A stretch of 64,000 nucleotides of DNA from the NCBI GenBank assembly GCA_025738555.1, contig JAOVFP010000018.1, positions 2,232,001-2,296,000 on the forward strand, written 5' to 3'. The notes under the pieces were generated by a model, which was not told where the DNA came from, did not search any database, and saw nothing but the letters and a program-made list of their open reading frames with translations. Shown piece by piece: positions 1 to 11,279 of this stretch. The translations under genes were made by a program, and so were the position numbers. The stretch comes from Cyathus striatus (Eukaryota > Basidiomycota > Agaricomycetes > Agaricales > Nidulariaceae). Within the stretch, counting starts at the first letter, position 1. Every line of letters begins with the position of its first letter.

Positions 1-70
1 TAGGGTCTACCTGGAGAGCCTTTGAGCACGCCGTAGACTGTGACGAAGAGAGAGAGGGGAAAGAGTCCAT
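1..70 (-). CDS. Possible 5' end of a gene running off the left edge
   Basis: An ATG at 70-68 on the minus strand opens a frame (Met-Asp-Ser-Phe-Pro-Ser, then Ser-rich) that stays open to the window edge, 23 codons. A TATAAATA sequence lies at 88-95 upstream. That TATA box is closer to the ATG than usual for a transcript start, so the true start may be further left. No family can be recognised from so few residues. Confidence 0.2.
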   Translation of the reverse strand, partial: MDSFPSLSSSQSTACSKALQVDP

Positions 71-789
71 GGTTGGGAGGTACGGGGTATTTATACGGGG
101 GATAAGTATGGTATCGGGCGGAACTCGCCAGCGCGTATTTGGGAAGGTTCAACTCGGTTAGCCAGGTCATGTGGTCTTGCGGCGATAAGATACCTCCTTT
201 GGGCGCTTAATGTAGGCTAATCACAAGTTACTTGAATCAAATCAAATATCTGCGCTCAATCTCTGTCGACAAATCAATCTATAAAACCTATGGAAACAAA
301 GGGGTACATTGTATTTGTACCCTCAGCTTCATACGCGTTATGTGGGGTTTCGAAGAGCCATCGGAGATAACACTGGGCAAGAAGGCACTACAGCATTGCT
401 TTCACTCGCCGAGTAAACTTAACACCGCATTCTTGGGTGAATATATGACGCATGCAACCCCTATGTAATTCAAGAAATGAGCGCATTATGGCCCATATTA
501 CCCGTACGCATTTCAAATAGCACAGGTAAGTAATCTGCGAACGTTGAAACAGTGGCACAAGAATGATTTATTTCAATCATGGGGTAAGTTCAAGATCATC
601 ACGATTGAATGGCAAATAGGGAAGATGTGACAGGATTATTATGGAACATACAATGTAAATATAAAAAATCAGAAATCAGATACACACGTCAAATACGACG
701 ACGAAGTAAACTTACATCTACACCTCAGAAGTAGTCTAAAAATAAATACCGCGGAATAGACGATATCTAAGAATAACTTTCAACCGCCG
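71..789. other. Intergenic, no gene seen
   Basis: Both strands carry only short frames without recognisable protein features. The segment 735-775 resembles 1170-1220 (both contain ATAAATA and a 'TCTAAGAATAA' string), suggesting old repeat relics. Confidence 0.4.
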
Positions 790-905
790 CCGGTTCGGTT
801 TGATCTCCAAGTCTACAACCTTCGCGCGTAGCTGAGGCTGTGATTTGCAGGTTCACCGCATCCGAGTCGTCATTTCGTATGATGCGAACAAGGAGGTCAG
901 GGGCA
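790..905 (-). pseudogene. Relic of the last exon of a DUF6593 gene
   Basis: Read on the minus strand this stretch gives residues resembling 'LLVRIIRNDDSDAVNLQI' followed by 'TASA', closely similar to exon 3 of the intact DUF6593 gene at 1834-2557 ('LLGRIVRSEDAVNLQITASA'). No upstream exons or start are found beside it, so it is an isolated exon relic. Confidence 0.6.
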
Positions 906-1319
906 GTCTACTAGGGCCGCTGAAATGTCCATGTTGGAAATGAAGTCCAATATCAATTTTAGTTATAAACTCCACGCATCAAACCACGGAACCCGAACGT
1001 ATTAGCAGGACAGCTAACACAGAAATGTATACAGTGATGGTCATCATGATATTGTTGGTAAACGGAATATGTCACAGTGTTACTAATTAGTATGGAATGC
1101 GAAGTCGTTGTAAAAATGGAAATGGCAAGGAGGACTGACTATATGTCAAGTTATGCTGAATCTCGGAAGAGATCTAAAAATAAATAGTACGGAACGGAAT
1201 GAGGTGTGTCTAAGAATAATAAAGCGATATACTTGCCTGCTACTCAACTTCTTGAACATTCCGTGAAGTCATAACATGATATCACTTCTTCTACTCAATC
1301 CAAGTCGATAACACAAATT

Positions 1320-1425
1320 CGACGATCCAACATCTCTACATGAATCCTCTCCGAGCTCCTTGGTCACATCCTAAAATGTAACAATGCGGCGAACCTACAA
1401 ATCGATACCACCTCAAAGCCTATTT
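1320..1425 (+). pseudogene. Second DUF6593 exon relic, opposite orientation
   Basis: Plus-strand codons spell residues resembling 'PSELLGHILKCNNAANLQI', again matching exon 3 of the nearby DUF6593 gene (1834-2557). It is inverted relative to that gene and lacks the rest of the coding region. Together with the relics near 790-905 and 40955-41050 it shows repeated copying and decay of this family. Confidence 0.55.
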
Positions 1426-1600
1426 TCTTACTTGCGCGAGCCTAGTAAACAGCGTATTCTTAAATGCATTATACACCAAAAACCTTGAGCATATCAGCAT
1501 ACCGACATAAGGAAGCAAATAATCATCATCATTTTACATTCATTGACCTGCAAGTACAGAAAAAAATATCAAATATAAATACAACAAGGAAGACCAGATG

Positions 1601-1787
1601 TACATATTGAAAACAAAAAATAAGTATACTGCTAATACATCCCTTAAGAATTCTAAGAATAAATACTGCTAAATAGATAGGCATTTAAAGATAGCTACAT
1701 GTTGAAAACAAAAAAATAAGCTGCTAATACATCTCTTAAAAATTCTAAGAATAAATACTGCTAAATAGATAGGCATTTAAAGATAGC
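1601..1787. repeat. Two-copy tandem repeat, about 93 bp
   Basis: Unit 1 (1601-1695) and unit 2 (1696-1787) both run from 'TACAT.TTGAAAACAAAAAA' to 'GGCATTTAAAGATAGC', with only a few substitutions and a small indel near 1623. The unit is A/T-rich and noncoding. Confidence 0.9.
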
Positions 1788-1833
1788 ACTCGCGGATTAT
1801 ATAAATACTTTAGTGAACGATGCCGGTTCCGGT

Positions 1834-2557
1834 TTAATCAAGGTTGCGTCCGCAAGTAAGCAAGAGGGTAGCGATAATGCAAGTCTCCATCAGCCCTTCG
1901 TGGATAGCCGAGGCGGTGATTTGTAAGTTCACTGCATCCTCGCTTCGTACGATGCGGCCAAGGAGCTCAGATGGGTTGCATGAGATGTTGTATAGCTGAA
2001 AGGATAAGAATTAGAAAAGGTTCTTTAGTGTTTAGTGAAGAGAGAAACACTTACTAAGATGGTATTGTTATTCGAAGGAACCCATGCGTATTGTTTTCCT
2101 CGGAAATGCATCATACGGAAACTATATAATATTGTTAGTAATAAATTCAAATTGTACAAAAGATAATTTACCTTCGATCAGGAGAAAGAATTAAGAAATC
2201 CCTCGTAGTCCTCCTCGACAACGCACCCGTGACCTCAACAAAAGGACTCTGATGCCACTCTATAATCCCCAACGCATTGTTATTCGACCCACGAAGAATA
2301 GTGGACTCCGGATTTCCTGGACTAGTCACTACATCGATGTAACTCCTCGAAGGCCCAATAACAATGCAATTAAGAATCGTCGGATTGAATGCAGTAAAAT
2401 AAAACGTCAAGAATTCCGATGGAGCAGTAGGTGCAGCTGAAGGGAGTGCGCCGAATATCGAAGGCGGGATATATAGATATTGGCCTTGTTGATTAAGATA
2501 CTGGCTTCCTTGAGGACTCTTCCAGCCACCCTGAGCATATGGGTTGTTTCCGTACAT
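1834..2557 (-). CDS. DUF6593 domain protein
   Basis: Three exons: 2557-2172, 2121-2055 and 1995-1834, with GTAAAT and GTAAGT donors and phase-consistent joins. After a Gly/Tyr/Gln-rich N-terminal stretch ('MYGNNPYAQGGWK', about 45 residues) comes a compact domain beginning 'LTFYFTAFNPTILNCIVIG' and continuing through 'ALGIIEWHQSPFVEV', 'MMHFRGKQYAWVPSNN' and 'LYNISCNPSELLGRIVR' to the end. This layout matches the agaricomycete-specific DUF6593 family, whose biochemical role is unknown. The frame is open further upstream (an ATG at 2665), but the ATG at 2557 has an A-rich context and gives the usual short N-terminus. Decayed pieces of the same gene lie at 790-905, 1320-1425 and 40955-41050. 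Confidence 0.8.
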
Positions 2558-4847
2558 TTTCGAAGTTGTCACTTGAAAGAGCGAAGCGAGTGAATTAGAA
2601 TGCGTTGGGATGACTTCCAAAGAATCACATCGATGTCTTAAATATATTTCTTCAACATAAAACATCGACGATAGTCTACCCTAGCCACAAGCGTGCGCGG
2701 ACATAAAAAATGCAAAGACCACTAAGACTCCAAGAAACGGCGTGTTCGGAAAGTAGATCTCGAGCTCAACGCTCCGCATCACGATGAAATGAAGTGATTA
2801 TACCAAAAATCCAATAACGAATATGCGAGCGGTACCCGCGGCGTGCGGAACGGGTGATTCGGGAGAGACTATAGCAGATTATCTCATCGGGCTTGTTAAT
2901 GTCTTGCTGAGCAGCTCGAGTATGCGCTTAGAAAAAGAATCTGCGTTGGTTGGATATAGCTAGTATGCGATGCGCTTTCGTGTTTGAGCTGGCAATATTC
3001 TGCCAAATTCGGCCGCTTCGGTGAGCGTACCGCTGAAGAATGGTGTTACAGAGAGGATGTGCACGGAGTGGATAAGTTGGGTTGGTAAAATGTATGCAGT
3101 ATATTCCGTCGCGAACGATTAGCGGATCGGTGCAATTTGACACAGCCGACCCAAACTTGCGGCGATGCGCCTTTTGGCGCGCGTTTAAGTAGCGTAAGCG
3201 CCGACTATTGAGTTAGAATGATGCGCAGGTTTAATAGCGCGTATGAGAACATGGTAAAGATTTTATCCCGCTGCTGATTGACGCATGTGTGTATTTTTAT
3301 AACCATAGATCAACCAAGGAGATGCCAGACATAGATTTTAAACGCACGATCATGATGTATTATTAATATACGCGATTACTTAGCTTGGATTGTATACTAG
3401 CTTACTTTTCACGTTTTATCTATCTTGATTAGGTTATTGATGCGCCATCCGCATTTTTTCAGTCCGGGTTCCTTACTTCAGTCTCTTGCGGTACTAGTCG
3501 TCTCCGTGTACTCAGTAGTACTACCGTTTAAAATCTATTGAGGCTGCGGATACGGTGCTTGTTCTTGCGTTGAAACAAGATCTATTCAAAAAACATTTAT
3601 CCGCTATCAGAAAAACCGGGCAATGTTCTGATATTCTTCGCAATCAGTCAGGAAAGATTCACTCCTGCTCTGACAGATAAAACAAAGATGAATTGACTCA
3701 TTTTCAATGAACCAATAATCATTGATCAGTTTCCGGCAATCATAGATTTAATGGACCCACACAGGGCTGTATACAGGAGAGAGTTTAACTTTACAAATTG
3801 GCATTGCACTCTATTGCACTGCAGTGGCTCAGTGAAAGGAACGGTGAGCGGCTGTGCGAATATGAAGTAGCCGAAGACTTGCCGACATTAAGTAACCACT
3901 AACTGCAATAGCCTGGGATACAAACATTGACAAATTCGATCATCCTTTCAAAATTCATATTATGATTCTTTTCGTTCCTTCTTCCTCAGGCTTCTTGACA
4001 ACCTCCTGATGGGACTGGAACTTTTAACGCGCAGCTTGCACTTTGAATTCACCCAAAATATCTCACATGCTCTGACGATAAAACTCGGAGTCGCTGGTCT
4101 GTCGGGGAATACCCCTAGCTCGAGATCACCGCGGAACCTCGACGAGATCTCAGCTTCAAGTTCAATACGAGAAGTTTATATCCAGTAGCTTTTTTACGGC
4201 TGGATATAATTCCGAACTTCCATTCTACTTATGTCTACTTCGAACATGTCTAAAAATGCGCAGCAGCGCTGTAATTGTCTTCGAAACCACTTCTGTCGCT
4301 TGGAACGCGTGGATCGTAGTGAACATGGAACATTGCTGTTTGAAAATCGCAATTTGATAGATTTCGATCGTATGAAGATATTCTATTCGCTTCTTCTTGA
4401 CTGACAATCGGAAATCCCATTGTATTCATGCACCATAATCCTATCAGCAACTAGAGCAACGCTGGCATGATACCTGGGTTTCTTAGGTCTTGCAATGTGC
4501 TATCGTGAAGATGAAAGACTCATACTAAAATGCATCTTGTATCAGGCAGTTTTGTCTTAAGAAGTTGGTCTAGCCATCATCAAATTCTAATTTTACCCCA
4601 CATCTTCTGACTCGCATTACTGCCGTCCACTAAATCTCTTTCTAGACTTGAGCCTTCGACCTCCTGCGCGAATTTCAGACATTGACATTGTTACCAGTAC
4701 CATACATACCGTGCTAGGATGCGCATTAGTGAACTCCACTTCCATTATTGCCCCATTTTACCTGTTGTCGCAGACGCGTCGAGAATCGTATAAATCTAGG
4801 ATTGCTTAGGGATTTGAGGGCATTGACATCGCTCATTCACACTCGAA
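2558..4847. other. Long intergenic stretch without a supported gene
   Basis: Only short, composition-driven frames occur on either strand (for example a 71-codon frame at 2928-3143). None has splice-extended continuity, a recognisable domain or a signal peptide. The last 50 bases form the promoter and leader of the small secreted protein gene at 4848. Confidence 0.45.
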
Positions 4848-5323
4848 ATGCAGTTCAAATTCCTCAGTGCCGCTCTCGTCCTCGCGTTTATTTTCGGTGT
4901 TTCGGCGCAGAACTGCGGTGAATCTGAGACAGGTATGTGTTTCTCGTACTTGATTTTCGTGCAATGATTTAATGTTTTCTAGTTGCAGCCCCAAACACAG
5001 TACAGGTTTGTGTGCACTAGACGCGTCCGTGATATATCATATGTCTTATTACCTTTATGATAGGCCCAGCCATGCGGTTCTGATAGACATGTAAGTATTA
5101 TACCTCTTCGTCGTCAATTTTCGGCTAACCGTATCTCGATAGTGTAAGTAGCTTAAGACCTTCATGTTATTTCATTCACAGAGCACGTCGAAAAGGTCCA
5201 AAGGGATTTGTTTGCTGTGGGCCTACTCACAAAGGAGACGTGTACGTATTTATTCATCCTAGAAGAGAGTCTGACATTTTACTGAATGGGATATACAGCT
5301 GTCTCCCTCATGGATCGTGCTAG
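4848..5323 (+). CDS. Small secreted cysteine-rich protein (about 72 aa)
   Basis: Exon 1 (4848-4932) encodes a clear signal peptide, 'MQFKFLSAALVLAFIFGVSA', followed by QNCGES. Further exons are 4983-5005, 5064-5090, a putative one-nucleotide exon at 5143, 5184-5241 and 5299-5323; these sum to 219 nt, exactly 73 codons with the stop. The mature region has six cysteines in the order C-C-CC-C-C ('QNCGE', 'QPCGSD', 'GFVCCGP', 'GDVCLPHGSC'), a spacing seen in knottin-like small secreted proteins. It is likely an extracellular effector, inhibitor or defence-type peptide; the function is unknown. Alternative splicing that skips the tiny exon would shift the last 27 codons into a frame with fewer cysteines. 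The signal peptide is certain, the 3' model less so. Confidence 0.65.
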
Positions 5324-5671
5324 AGAATTACATAGAAGCACTTTAGTATTGCGTGTATGATTGAGATATAATAGGAAAGAGAACAAGATCACGGGATAGA
5401 TTGGATAGTCAATAAGTGCGACAAAGATAGGGCTTGTAATATATATTATACAGGCTATTTAAGCAATCCAGAAGCCCAGTAGCGCGAGGGAGCAGTGGAT
5501 TAAACAGAAGTCAGGTTGATGTCTGCTCAGTGTGAAGTGGCCGGTGACGAGCTTAGAGGAAAGGAAATCGATGATGTACCAATTTCGTTCTTGACCTTGA
5601 GGATCAAGGTACATAGCACCGTGCAATTGTGCTTGCACTGCAAAATAAAAAACTCAGTTTGTCTCTTGAAG
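5324..5671. other. Intergenic spacer before the tRNA
   Basis: This is the 3' flank of the secreted-protein gene. It is A/T-rich with no coding or structural signal; open frames crossing into the tRNA are accidental. Confidence 0.4.
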
Positions 5672-5753
5672 TGCATTGACCGGGAGTCGAACCCGGAGCT
5701 AGGCCAATCACGACTAATGGGAAGACCCAATGTTACCGCTACACCATCAATGC
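5672..5753 (-). tRNA. tRNA-Gly(CCC) with a short intron
   Basis: On the minus strand the acceptor arms GCATTGA/TCAATGC pair perfectly. The D arm is GTGT/ACAT with an AGCGGTA loop. The anticodon stem GGGTC/GGCCT flanks a loop with U33 and anticodon CCC, interrupted after the following A by about 10-11 nt (the canonical nuclear tRNA intron position). The T arm CCGGG-TTCGACT-CCCGG is perfect. Length after intron removal is about 72 nt, normal for tRNA-Gly including the discriminator base. CCC reads GGG glycine codons. Confidence 0.88.
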
Positions 5754-7058
5754 TTGCCTTGTATAACGACATGGGTATATATAGTCGGCTTATCAATAGT
5801 ATAGATGTGTCGTCGCATTCCCGCTCTCAACACCTTACTAGAACACCCCATTCGAACAGATGTTCGATGACTCGCTTTCAATTTCTTTGTTTAGGCTCAA
5901 CCCTTCTATCACCTGTACACCGAACACTTCGTAGCGCTGACAATTGCACATACCCAAGGATATCACTCGTACATGAATGAAACTCACACTAACAAGCGTG
6001 AAGACAGGTTGTATTTGAAACTAGTCATACAACCTTCTAGTCAGTCTAATACTCAAGACTTCAAAGCTCCTCCTCATGGCTTCAACATGTTCCATTTCAG
6101 TTTCCCTCACGATTTATCTTTTGTGGTACGTTAAATCCACCCTGCGATACTTAGAAGAATGCGAACTGGGGCTGGGACCAGAGTTCCATTGTTCTGTGAA
6201 ACAACTCCGTAGCTAAGTAACATGAATTAGTGATCACCTGCATGGTTTTATTCGCTACCTGGTGACGCCTGATCATGAACACCTTGTCTGATTTGCCTAA
6301 ATATGTTCTTACACTGCGCGTGTTAGGCTATGCGAGTAAGCACCAAGTTACTTGTCCCTTCGACCTCTTGCCTCTCACCCATGATAACCTTTGTAGATCC
6401 CAATGGAGCAGTAATAAATGACTGAACGATGGTTTTCTGGACACCTGATTCTCCAACTTACCGAAGTCACAACTCAGGTCTCTTTCTCATTGCCATTTCA
6501 TGGTATACTAACATAGTACGGTGATAATACCTACATATGTAGTGGCGTTATTTCCCGCAGATCATGCTGGCGTCACACATGTTCTTGGAGATGAAAGTGG
6601 GGTACTTCCAACATCGGTTATGGTTCGGGGGCACATCAAAGATGCAAGGAAGTGTCCTTTATAAGCTTCTATTATATAATTCACTGCATACAGCAGTGCC
6701 CAGGTGACTCCTTTAAATTTAATTCCCATCATACTGCATGCCACGGAGGATAATAAAATTAAAATCTGGACCTTTTCATCAAAGAGCACAAACGAATGTG
6801 TACCTTCCAGTACCTGTGGGTTAGATTTGACAATGTTCGTGCTCGCTTCTGTGTCTAGACGTCCAAGGTCCGCACACAATGTGATGAAGTCCAAATTGAC
6901 AACGACTATATGAACGGTCTAGAATCAGATTCACTCTTACTTACATCGTTCCGCAAATGGTCAATCTTCGGGTATTTAAGCAAGGCAAAGAATGCGTCAA
7001 AGATCCAACCTACACTTTGATTTCCAAACTTCTCTGAAACATTTACAACTACTACAAA
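5754..7058. other. Intergenic, unsupported short frames only
   Basis: A 110-codon minus-strand frame at 6562-6894 and shorter ones occur, but none shows a domain, conserved splice structure or signal peptide. A decayed gene cannot be excluded. The last 100 bases are the leader of the inhibitor gene at 7059. Confidence 0.4.
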
Positions 7059-7680
7059 ATGACAGTCCCAAATGGAATCTATCGCATCGAAAGGGACAAC
7101 AATACCTCTCTCACACCCCAATCTGACGAAGAGAACAGCTTCGTCGTCCTTATCCAGCCCAACCCTGATCAACTAAGTCAGCATGAGGTACGTTCAATCC
7201 TATTGCTTACACTGTTGCATAGCTTACTGATGCTAATTATTAGTGGATTTTAACGAAATCCTCCGATGGGAACTATAGCATTCAAAACACAGGCGGTGGG
7301 AGATATTACCTTGCTCCCATAGATGCAGTGGTGCAAGAGAATACTCATCTTGTCTCCAAACGTGAACCCTTCGAATGGCGTATTCAGCCTGCAGGTGAAC
7401 CTAATCGCTACCAGTAAGCTTCTTCGATATGTTAAGTAAAAAAATTCTCACAGAATTTTTCTGTAGCATCGTCGTCCCGGGTGGTCCTATTGATGGCTGT
7501 GAGCTTGCTGCTGATTTAGCGCTTGAGCGCATATTCCCTCCTAGGGTGAGTTTTCATGATTCTTCTGCATTAGTTGAGCATGTAATTGATCAATTTTTAT
7601 CACGTGTGCAGACTGCGTTGCGCCCTTTGGATGTTGAAGATCCTGCTCAAGCTTGGTTGTTGAGGAAGCTTGAGGACTAA
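7059..7680 (+). CDS. Beta-trefoil serine protease inhibitor-like protein (I66-like)
   Basis: Four exons: 7059-7187, 7244-7413, 7467-7545 and 7612-7680, all with GT-AG borders and continuous frame, giving about 148 residues with no signal peptide. The order of short strands 'GIYRIERDN', 'WILTKSSDGNYSIQNTGGG', 'YYLAPIDAVV', 'PFEWRIQPAGEPNRY' and a C-terminal 'AQAWLLRKLED' resembles the mushroom beta-trefoil inhibitors of MEROPS family I66 (cospin/CNSPI type), which are cytosolic fruiting-body defence proteins acting on trypsin-like proteases of fungivores. The assignment rests on strand pattern and size, not alignment. A ricin-B-like or other trefoil protein is the main alternative. Confidence 0.6.
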
Positions 7681-8770
7681 TCGGAGTCTGTGCGGGAAAG
7701 ATATGTATGACCAAGTGGATGGCGAAATGTACCTGTGTGAATAGGAAAGAATGTTGCTTTGAACTTTGAATTGCAATTGACAGTTTGTTCAACCTGGGTG
7801 ATACTTAATTGATAAGCAGCGATGTCGAAGAGAACCACTGCATAATATTCTCTCGGAGATTTGAGGAGGGGGGAGGTAGGTTGTTGGGAATCTTGAGATG
7901 GAAAGTCCCTGGGGGACGGTTGACGTCGGAGCTGAAAAATATATTGGGAATAGGTGTTTTGAACTAGAAGGGAGGGGGGGAGGACCCCTGATAATCTTAA
8001 GGGAGGTTAGATCCTGTAGAGAGGGTATTTGGCCAGGTCGATTTTTGACAAAATTTCGCGAAAATGTCCGGGGTGGATCTAACTTCTGCTTGAATCCCAA
8101 GTTTTGTCCGGATTGTGCATTCTAACTTCAAAAACTTGCGGTTTTAGCGTGTTTTTCTCTTAAATGCAGCTGAAATAGCTCTTGGGCATTCGAGATATAG
8201 TGAGTACAGTGAATGAAGTACATAAATCTTTAATTTTAAACAGTTAATCTAAATCCCATCTTCTGAATTGTCATTTTTTCCACCCCTAGCATTTGCCTAG
8301 CATTGAAAGCCTTCATTGCAGCAACTAGACACGATGTTTGAGATTTAAGAGTATGAAATTTGACCATATACTTTTTTTTAATCACTAGGCTGATGTTTGA
8401 CTGAAGGGTGACAACAGAGGAGGGTATAATCATGAGATAGAAGGAATAAGTTGGGATCAAAGCAAACCCCGAAGTCGTCCAACTGAAGAGGCCGCAACAT
8501 TGTAATGCACTTAGTGAATCGAGTATTCTTGAAGAAACATGAGCGGTCTGGAATGCCTTCTTTCGTTTTTTAAAGCCTGAAAATTGTTGCCGGATATCAT
8601 TACAAAATCATAAAAACAATAACGCCCAACTGGGATTTGAACTTACGACCTCAAAGCCAGATGTACCATACACAATCACGTCTACCACTGAGACATATGT
8701 CCGGGTAAGAATCTAGTTAGCACGTAATTGATCATAATTGTCCGGGAAAATTATCTAACTTTGGTGGTCT
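7681..8770. other. Repeat-derived intergenic region (repeat copy A and tRNA-like tract)
   Basis: 7850-8012 is a copy of a dispersed repeat that recurs in the CpG-depleted block: it shares 'GAATCTTGAGATG', 'GAACTAGAAG' and a G-run with the minus strand of 25740-25850. The string 'AGGGAGGTTAGATCC' at 8000-8014 is the reverse complement of 9071-9085. 8630-8705 resembles a degraded tRNA in reverse orientation (a 'GTTCAAATCCCAGTTGGGC' end) but lacks a pairing 5' acceptor arm. No coding region is supported. Confidence 0.55.
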
Positions 8771-9041
8771 TGTTGGGATTTCAGCCGGCACTTTGATATC
8801 TAGCAGATTAGTCACGTGTTATGTAAGCGAGAGGGTAGGGGATCATTGGAGAACATAGTAGCACATGTTGGAATATACAGGGAGATTATGGGAGTATCTG
8901 GAGTAGGATTTGGTAGAATATAGTAGCATACACTAGAAAATAGTAGTTACTTGTCTATTATGTATATAAACCCTCTGTATGAGGCACTAGCAATCTTAAG
9001 TTCTCATTTACACTTAAATCAAACACTCAAAAATCACAACA
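8771..9041. mobile_element. Solo LTR of an LTR retrotransposon
   Basis: The segment starts TGTTGGGATT and ends ATCACAACA, so the terminal 5 bases TGTTG/CAACA are inverted as in LTRs. It is flanked directly by GGTCT on both sides (8766-8770 and 9042-9046), a 5-bp target-site duplication. A TATATAAA box lies near 8971-8980, followed by a C/T-rich tract. No internal retroviral region is adjacent, so this is a solo LTR left by recombination between two LTRs. The ends fit Copia or Gypsy; the superfamily is not decidable here. Confidence 0.85.
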
Positions 9042-9058
9042 GGTCTCAGGGCCCAAAT

Positions 9059-9345
9059 TTGTCCGGGTGGGGATCTAACCTCCCTTATGATTACCAGGAG
9101 TCCTGAGGAGAGGGCCTCTTCCAGATTATCATCTAGAAAGCAGTTGGTTTTAAAATCAGCTATCAAGGCGAGCCGATTCGGACAATGGCACCACGGCCAA
9201 CCCCGCCTAAGGCGCCCAAAAATTTAATCTGGGTTTGTTTCTAAACGCTGCAGGAAGTCATCTGTTACCGCCTTCATCAGAAGCCATTTCTAGATCAGAG
9301 TGTTTCACGGTAGCTCGGGGTTCAATTCCCGGTACTCGAATGGCG
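9059..9345 (+). repeat. Dispersed repeat copy B, CpG-rich version
   Basis: This stretch matches the minus strand of 25580-25750 over more than 150 bp, sharing 'TCTTCCAGATTAT.ATCTAG' and 'CTGCAGGAAGTCATC'. Most differences are CG here against TG or CA there. The right end (9320-9345) looks like a tRNA T-arm ('GGGTTCAATTCCC'), suggesting a SINE-like, tRNA-derived element. A weaker match occurs at 26262-26340. Confidence 0.7.
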
Positions 9346-11279
9346 AAGTCTTTTCATTGGTAACGATTATTTTAATATAAAGTACAGAACTGCTAGCTGG
9401 GGGTATTCGATTGCGGCACCGTGCTATAACGTGCTCCAGAGTTATCCAGAGATCTTCCCCCCTCCGAAAAAACAAAGAACGTAGGTTCGGGGTACAGCCT
9501 ACGTTTTACACCCTGAATGGAGAAGGGAGTGAGCAACTCGAGAATAAAATACTTGCTCGCTTGCATTTTCTTTTCTTTCCTTGTTGTAAGCAGTTCTTTT
9601 TCACACATACAAGTCGTCAGAATGAGGTCGGCCGAGATACCGAGAAAGAATTCAAGTTACTGAGCACCGTTAGATTTCGCTAGACCGAAAATTCCAGAGA
9701 GGCCCCATCCAGAATCGTTTCCCACAAAAATACGTTGGAAAGTTTTGGGCACGTCAGCCGGATGCTCACTGTAACATTATTTACAGTACAGTAAATTTTC
9801 AACGACGTCTGTTATGCCCACTGCTGCATACGAGCGACCGCTCGAGATGCCGAGAAGTTTAAACTCAGCTCAGCTCCGCCCCTTCTCGCCAAGCTCTCGG
9901 TATACTCGGTGTTCTCTCCAGTGTCGAAGTTCACGAGTCCACGATGATAACTCAAGTCAACATCGATGAAGAGTGCTGTATTAGAGAGGATGCGAGAGCT
10001 TGGTTTGGATTTGGAAAATCCTACGTTGAAGATTGGAGCTAGACTAGCGCGCCAGGACATACTTATGGCCTTGGCCGGGACTCAACTGAACTTCACCAGC
10101 CTCAACCATCATATATATACTAGAAGGTCAACAGCTGTATCACATTCTATATTACTAGATAACTAGGATTCCCCGCCGAATTCTCACTCATATCGTCTGG
10201 GATGCGATTGTTCCTCGTCGGTCTTGCGACTCCTACCACAACAGTTAAAGAAGAAAAATGTGCCAGCGAAACGCACATGGGTACCTTTTTCTTTCGATTC
10301 AGGCTATGTTATTAGGATATAAAATGTGTTTTTCCCTTTTCTTTCGTTGATTCTTGTGGCTAAGTATATGCTAACATTGCTCATAGTCAATCTAGCCTCT
10401 ATCAATACAGCGCCCACTGGGCGCTTGATCTTAATGCTGGCATTAATGGGGTTCATTAACAATATCTATGTATTCTTATTATTGGTTCAGCTGTTCATAT
10501 GTCTTCTACATCTCATTCTGCTTCTGGGCCAGGCTGGGACACAATTGCGGTTACTCGAGGGATGGTGTAGACTTGCGATCAGGGCCACTTTCAAAGCATT
10601 AGTTGATGTGATGAAGGTACACAGGGTACAATACATTGGCCTGGAGAAGAATGGCCTTGGCTTTAGAAGTATTACAAATGAAATAACCGTGGATATGAAA
10701 GTTAAGTAGGAGATTGCAAGTCTAGTTTTCTAAACTGAAATTCCTTCCATTTCGACTTCATTTTCCTTAGTGGTCCGAGTTCCTCACCTAAGCTTGTTCC
10801 AGTTAGCGAAAGATCAGGTGGCCTTAGGTACGCACTGGAGTCATCATCTGATTTCTTACCACCTGTTGTACTATTATTTGTTTTGCATTTCCGTATCAAA
10901 GCGACATTATCATGGCATTGTTAAGTGTATAATAAAACGATTGGAAAGACCTCGTGGTAACTCATCATAAGGTGCCTAATTGATTCTTTCAATTTTTGGT
11001 CGTACAATGTATATTTATCCACAGTTTCCCATTTTTTATAAAGTATTGTTGACATCATATTTGACATCGGTATATCATTAAATATATCGCCGAAGACCAA
11101 AACCCCCGCAGCAAAAAAGACCAGTATTAATGATAAAATTTCTATGCAAGAAAGAGAATGCCGACCGTTAAAAATACGTTCACAAAACATTAAATAAAGC
11201 TATATATCTATCTAAACCAAAACGCAAACACAAACATATATAACTTTTCGCATAAAACAAAAACAAAAACACACTATAT
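9346..11279. other. Intergenic, no supported gene
   Basis: Several frames of 60-127 codons occur (notably 10326-10709, rich in Leu/Ile/Phe) but none shows family features or splice-supported extension. 11190-11290 is an A-rich tract just outside the HMG-box pseudogene. Confidence 0.4.

Noticed and set aside
5516..5980. A 154-codon plus-strand open frame
   Set aside because: It runs antisense through a well-formed tRNA-Gly and shows no protein features.
6562..6894. A 110-codon minus-strand frame
   Set aside because: No recognisable family and no supporting exons around it; retained only as part of an uncharacterised intergenic stretch.
8630..8705. Possible tRNA on the minus strand
   Set aside because: The T-arm-like and 3' acceptor sequences are present but the 5' acceptor arm and anticodon stem do not pair; more likely a tRNA-derived repeat.
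10326..10709. A 127-codon hydrophobic plus-strand frame
   Set aside because: The Leu/Ile-rich start comes from A/T-rich sequence; no conserved motif, splice continuity or plausible promoter was seen.
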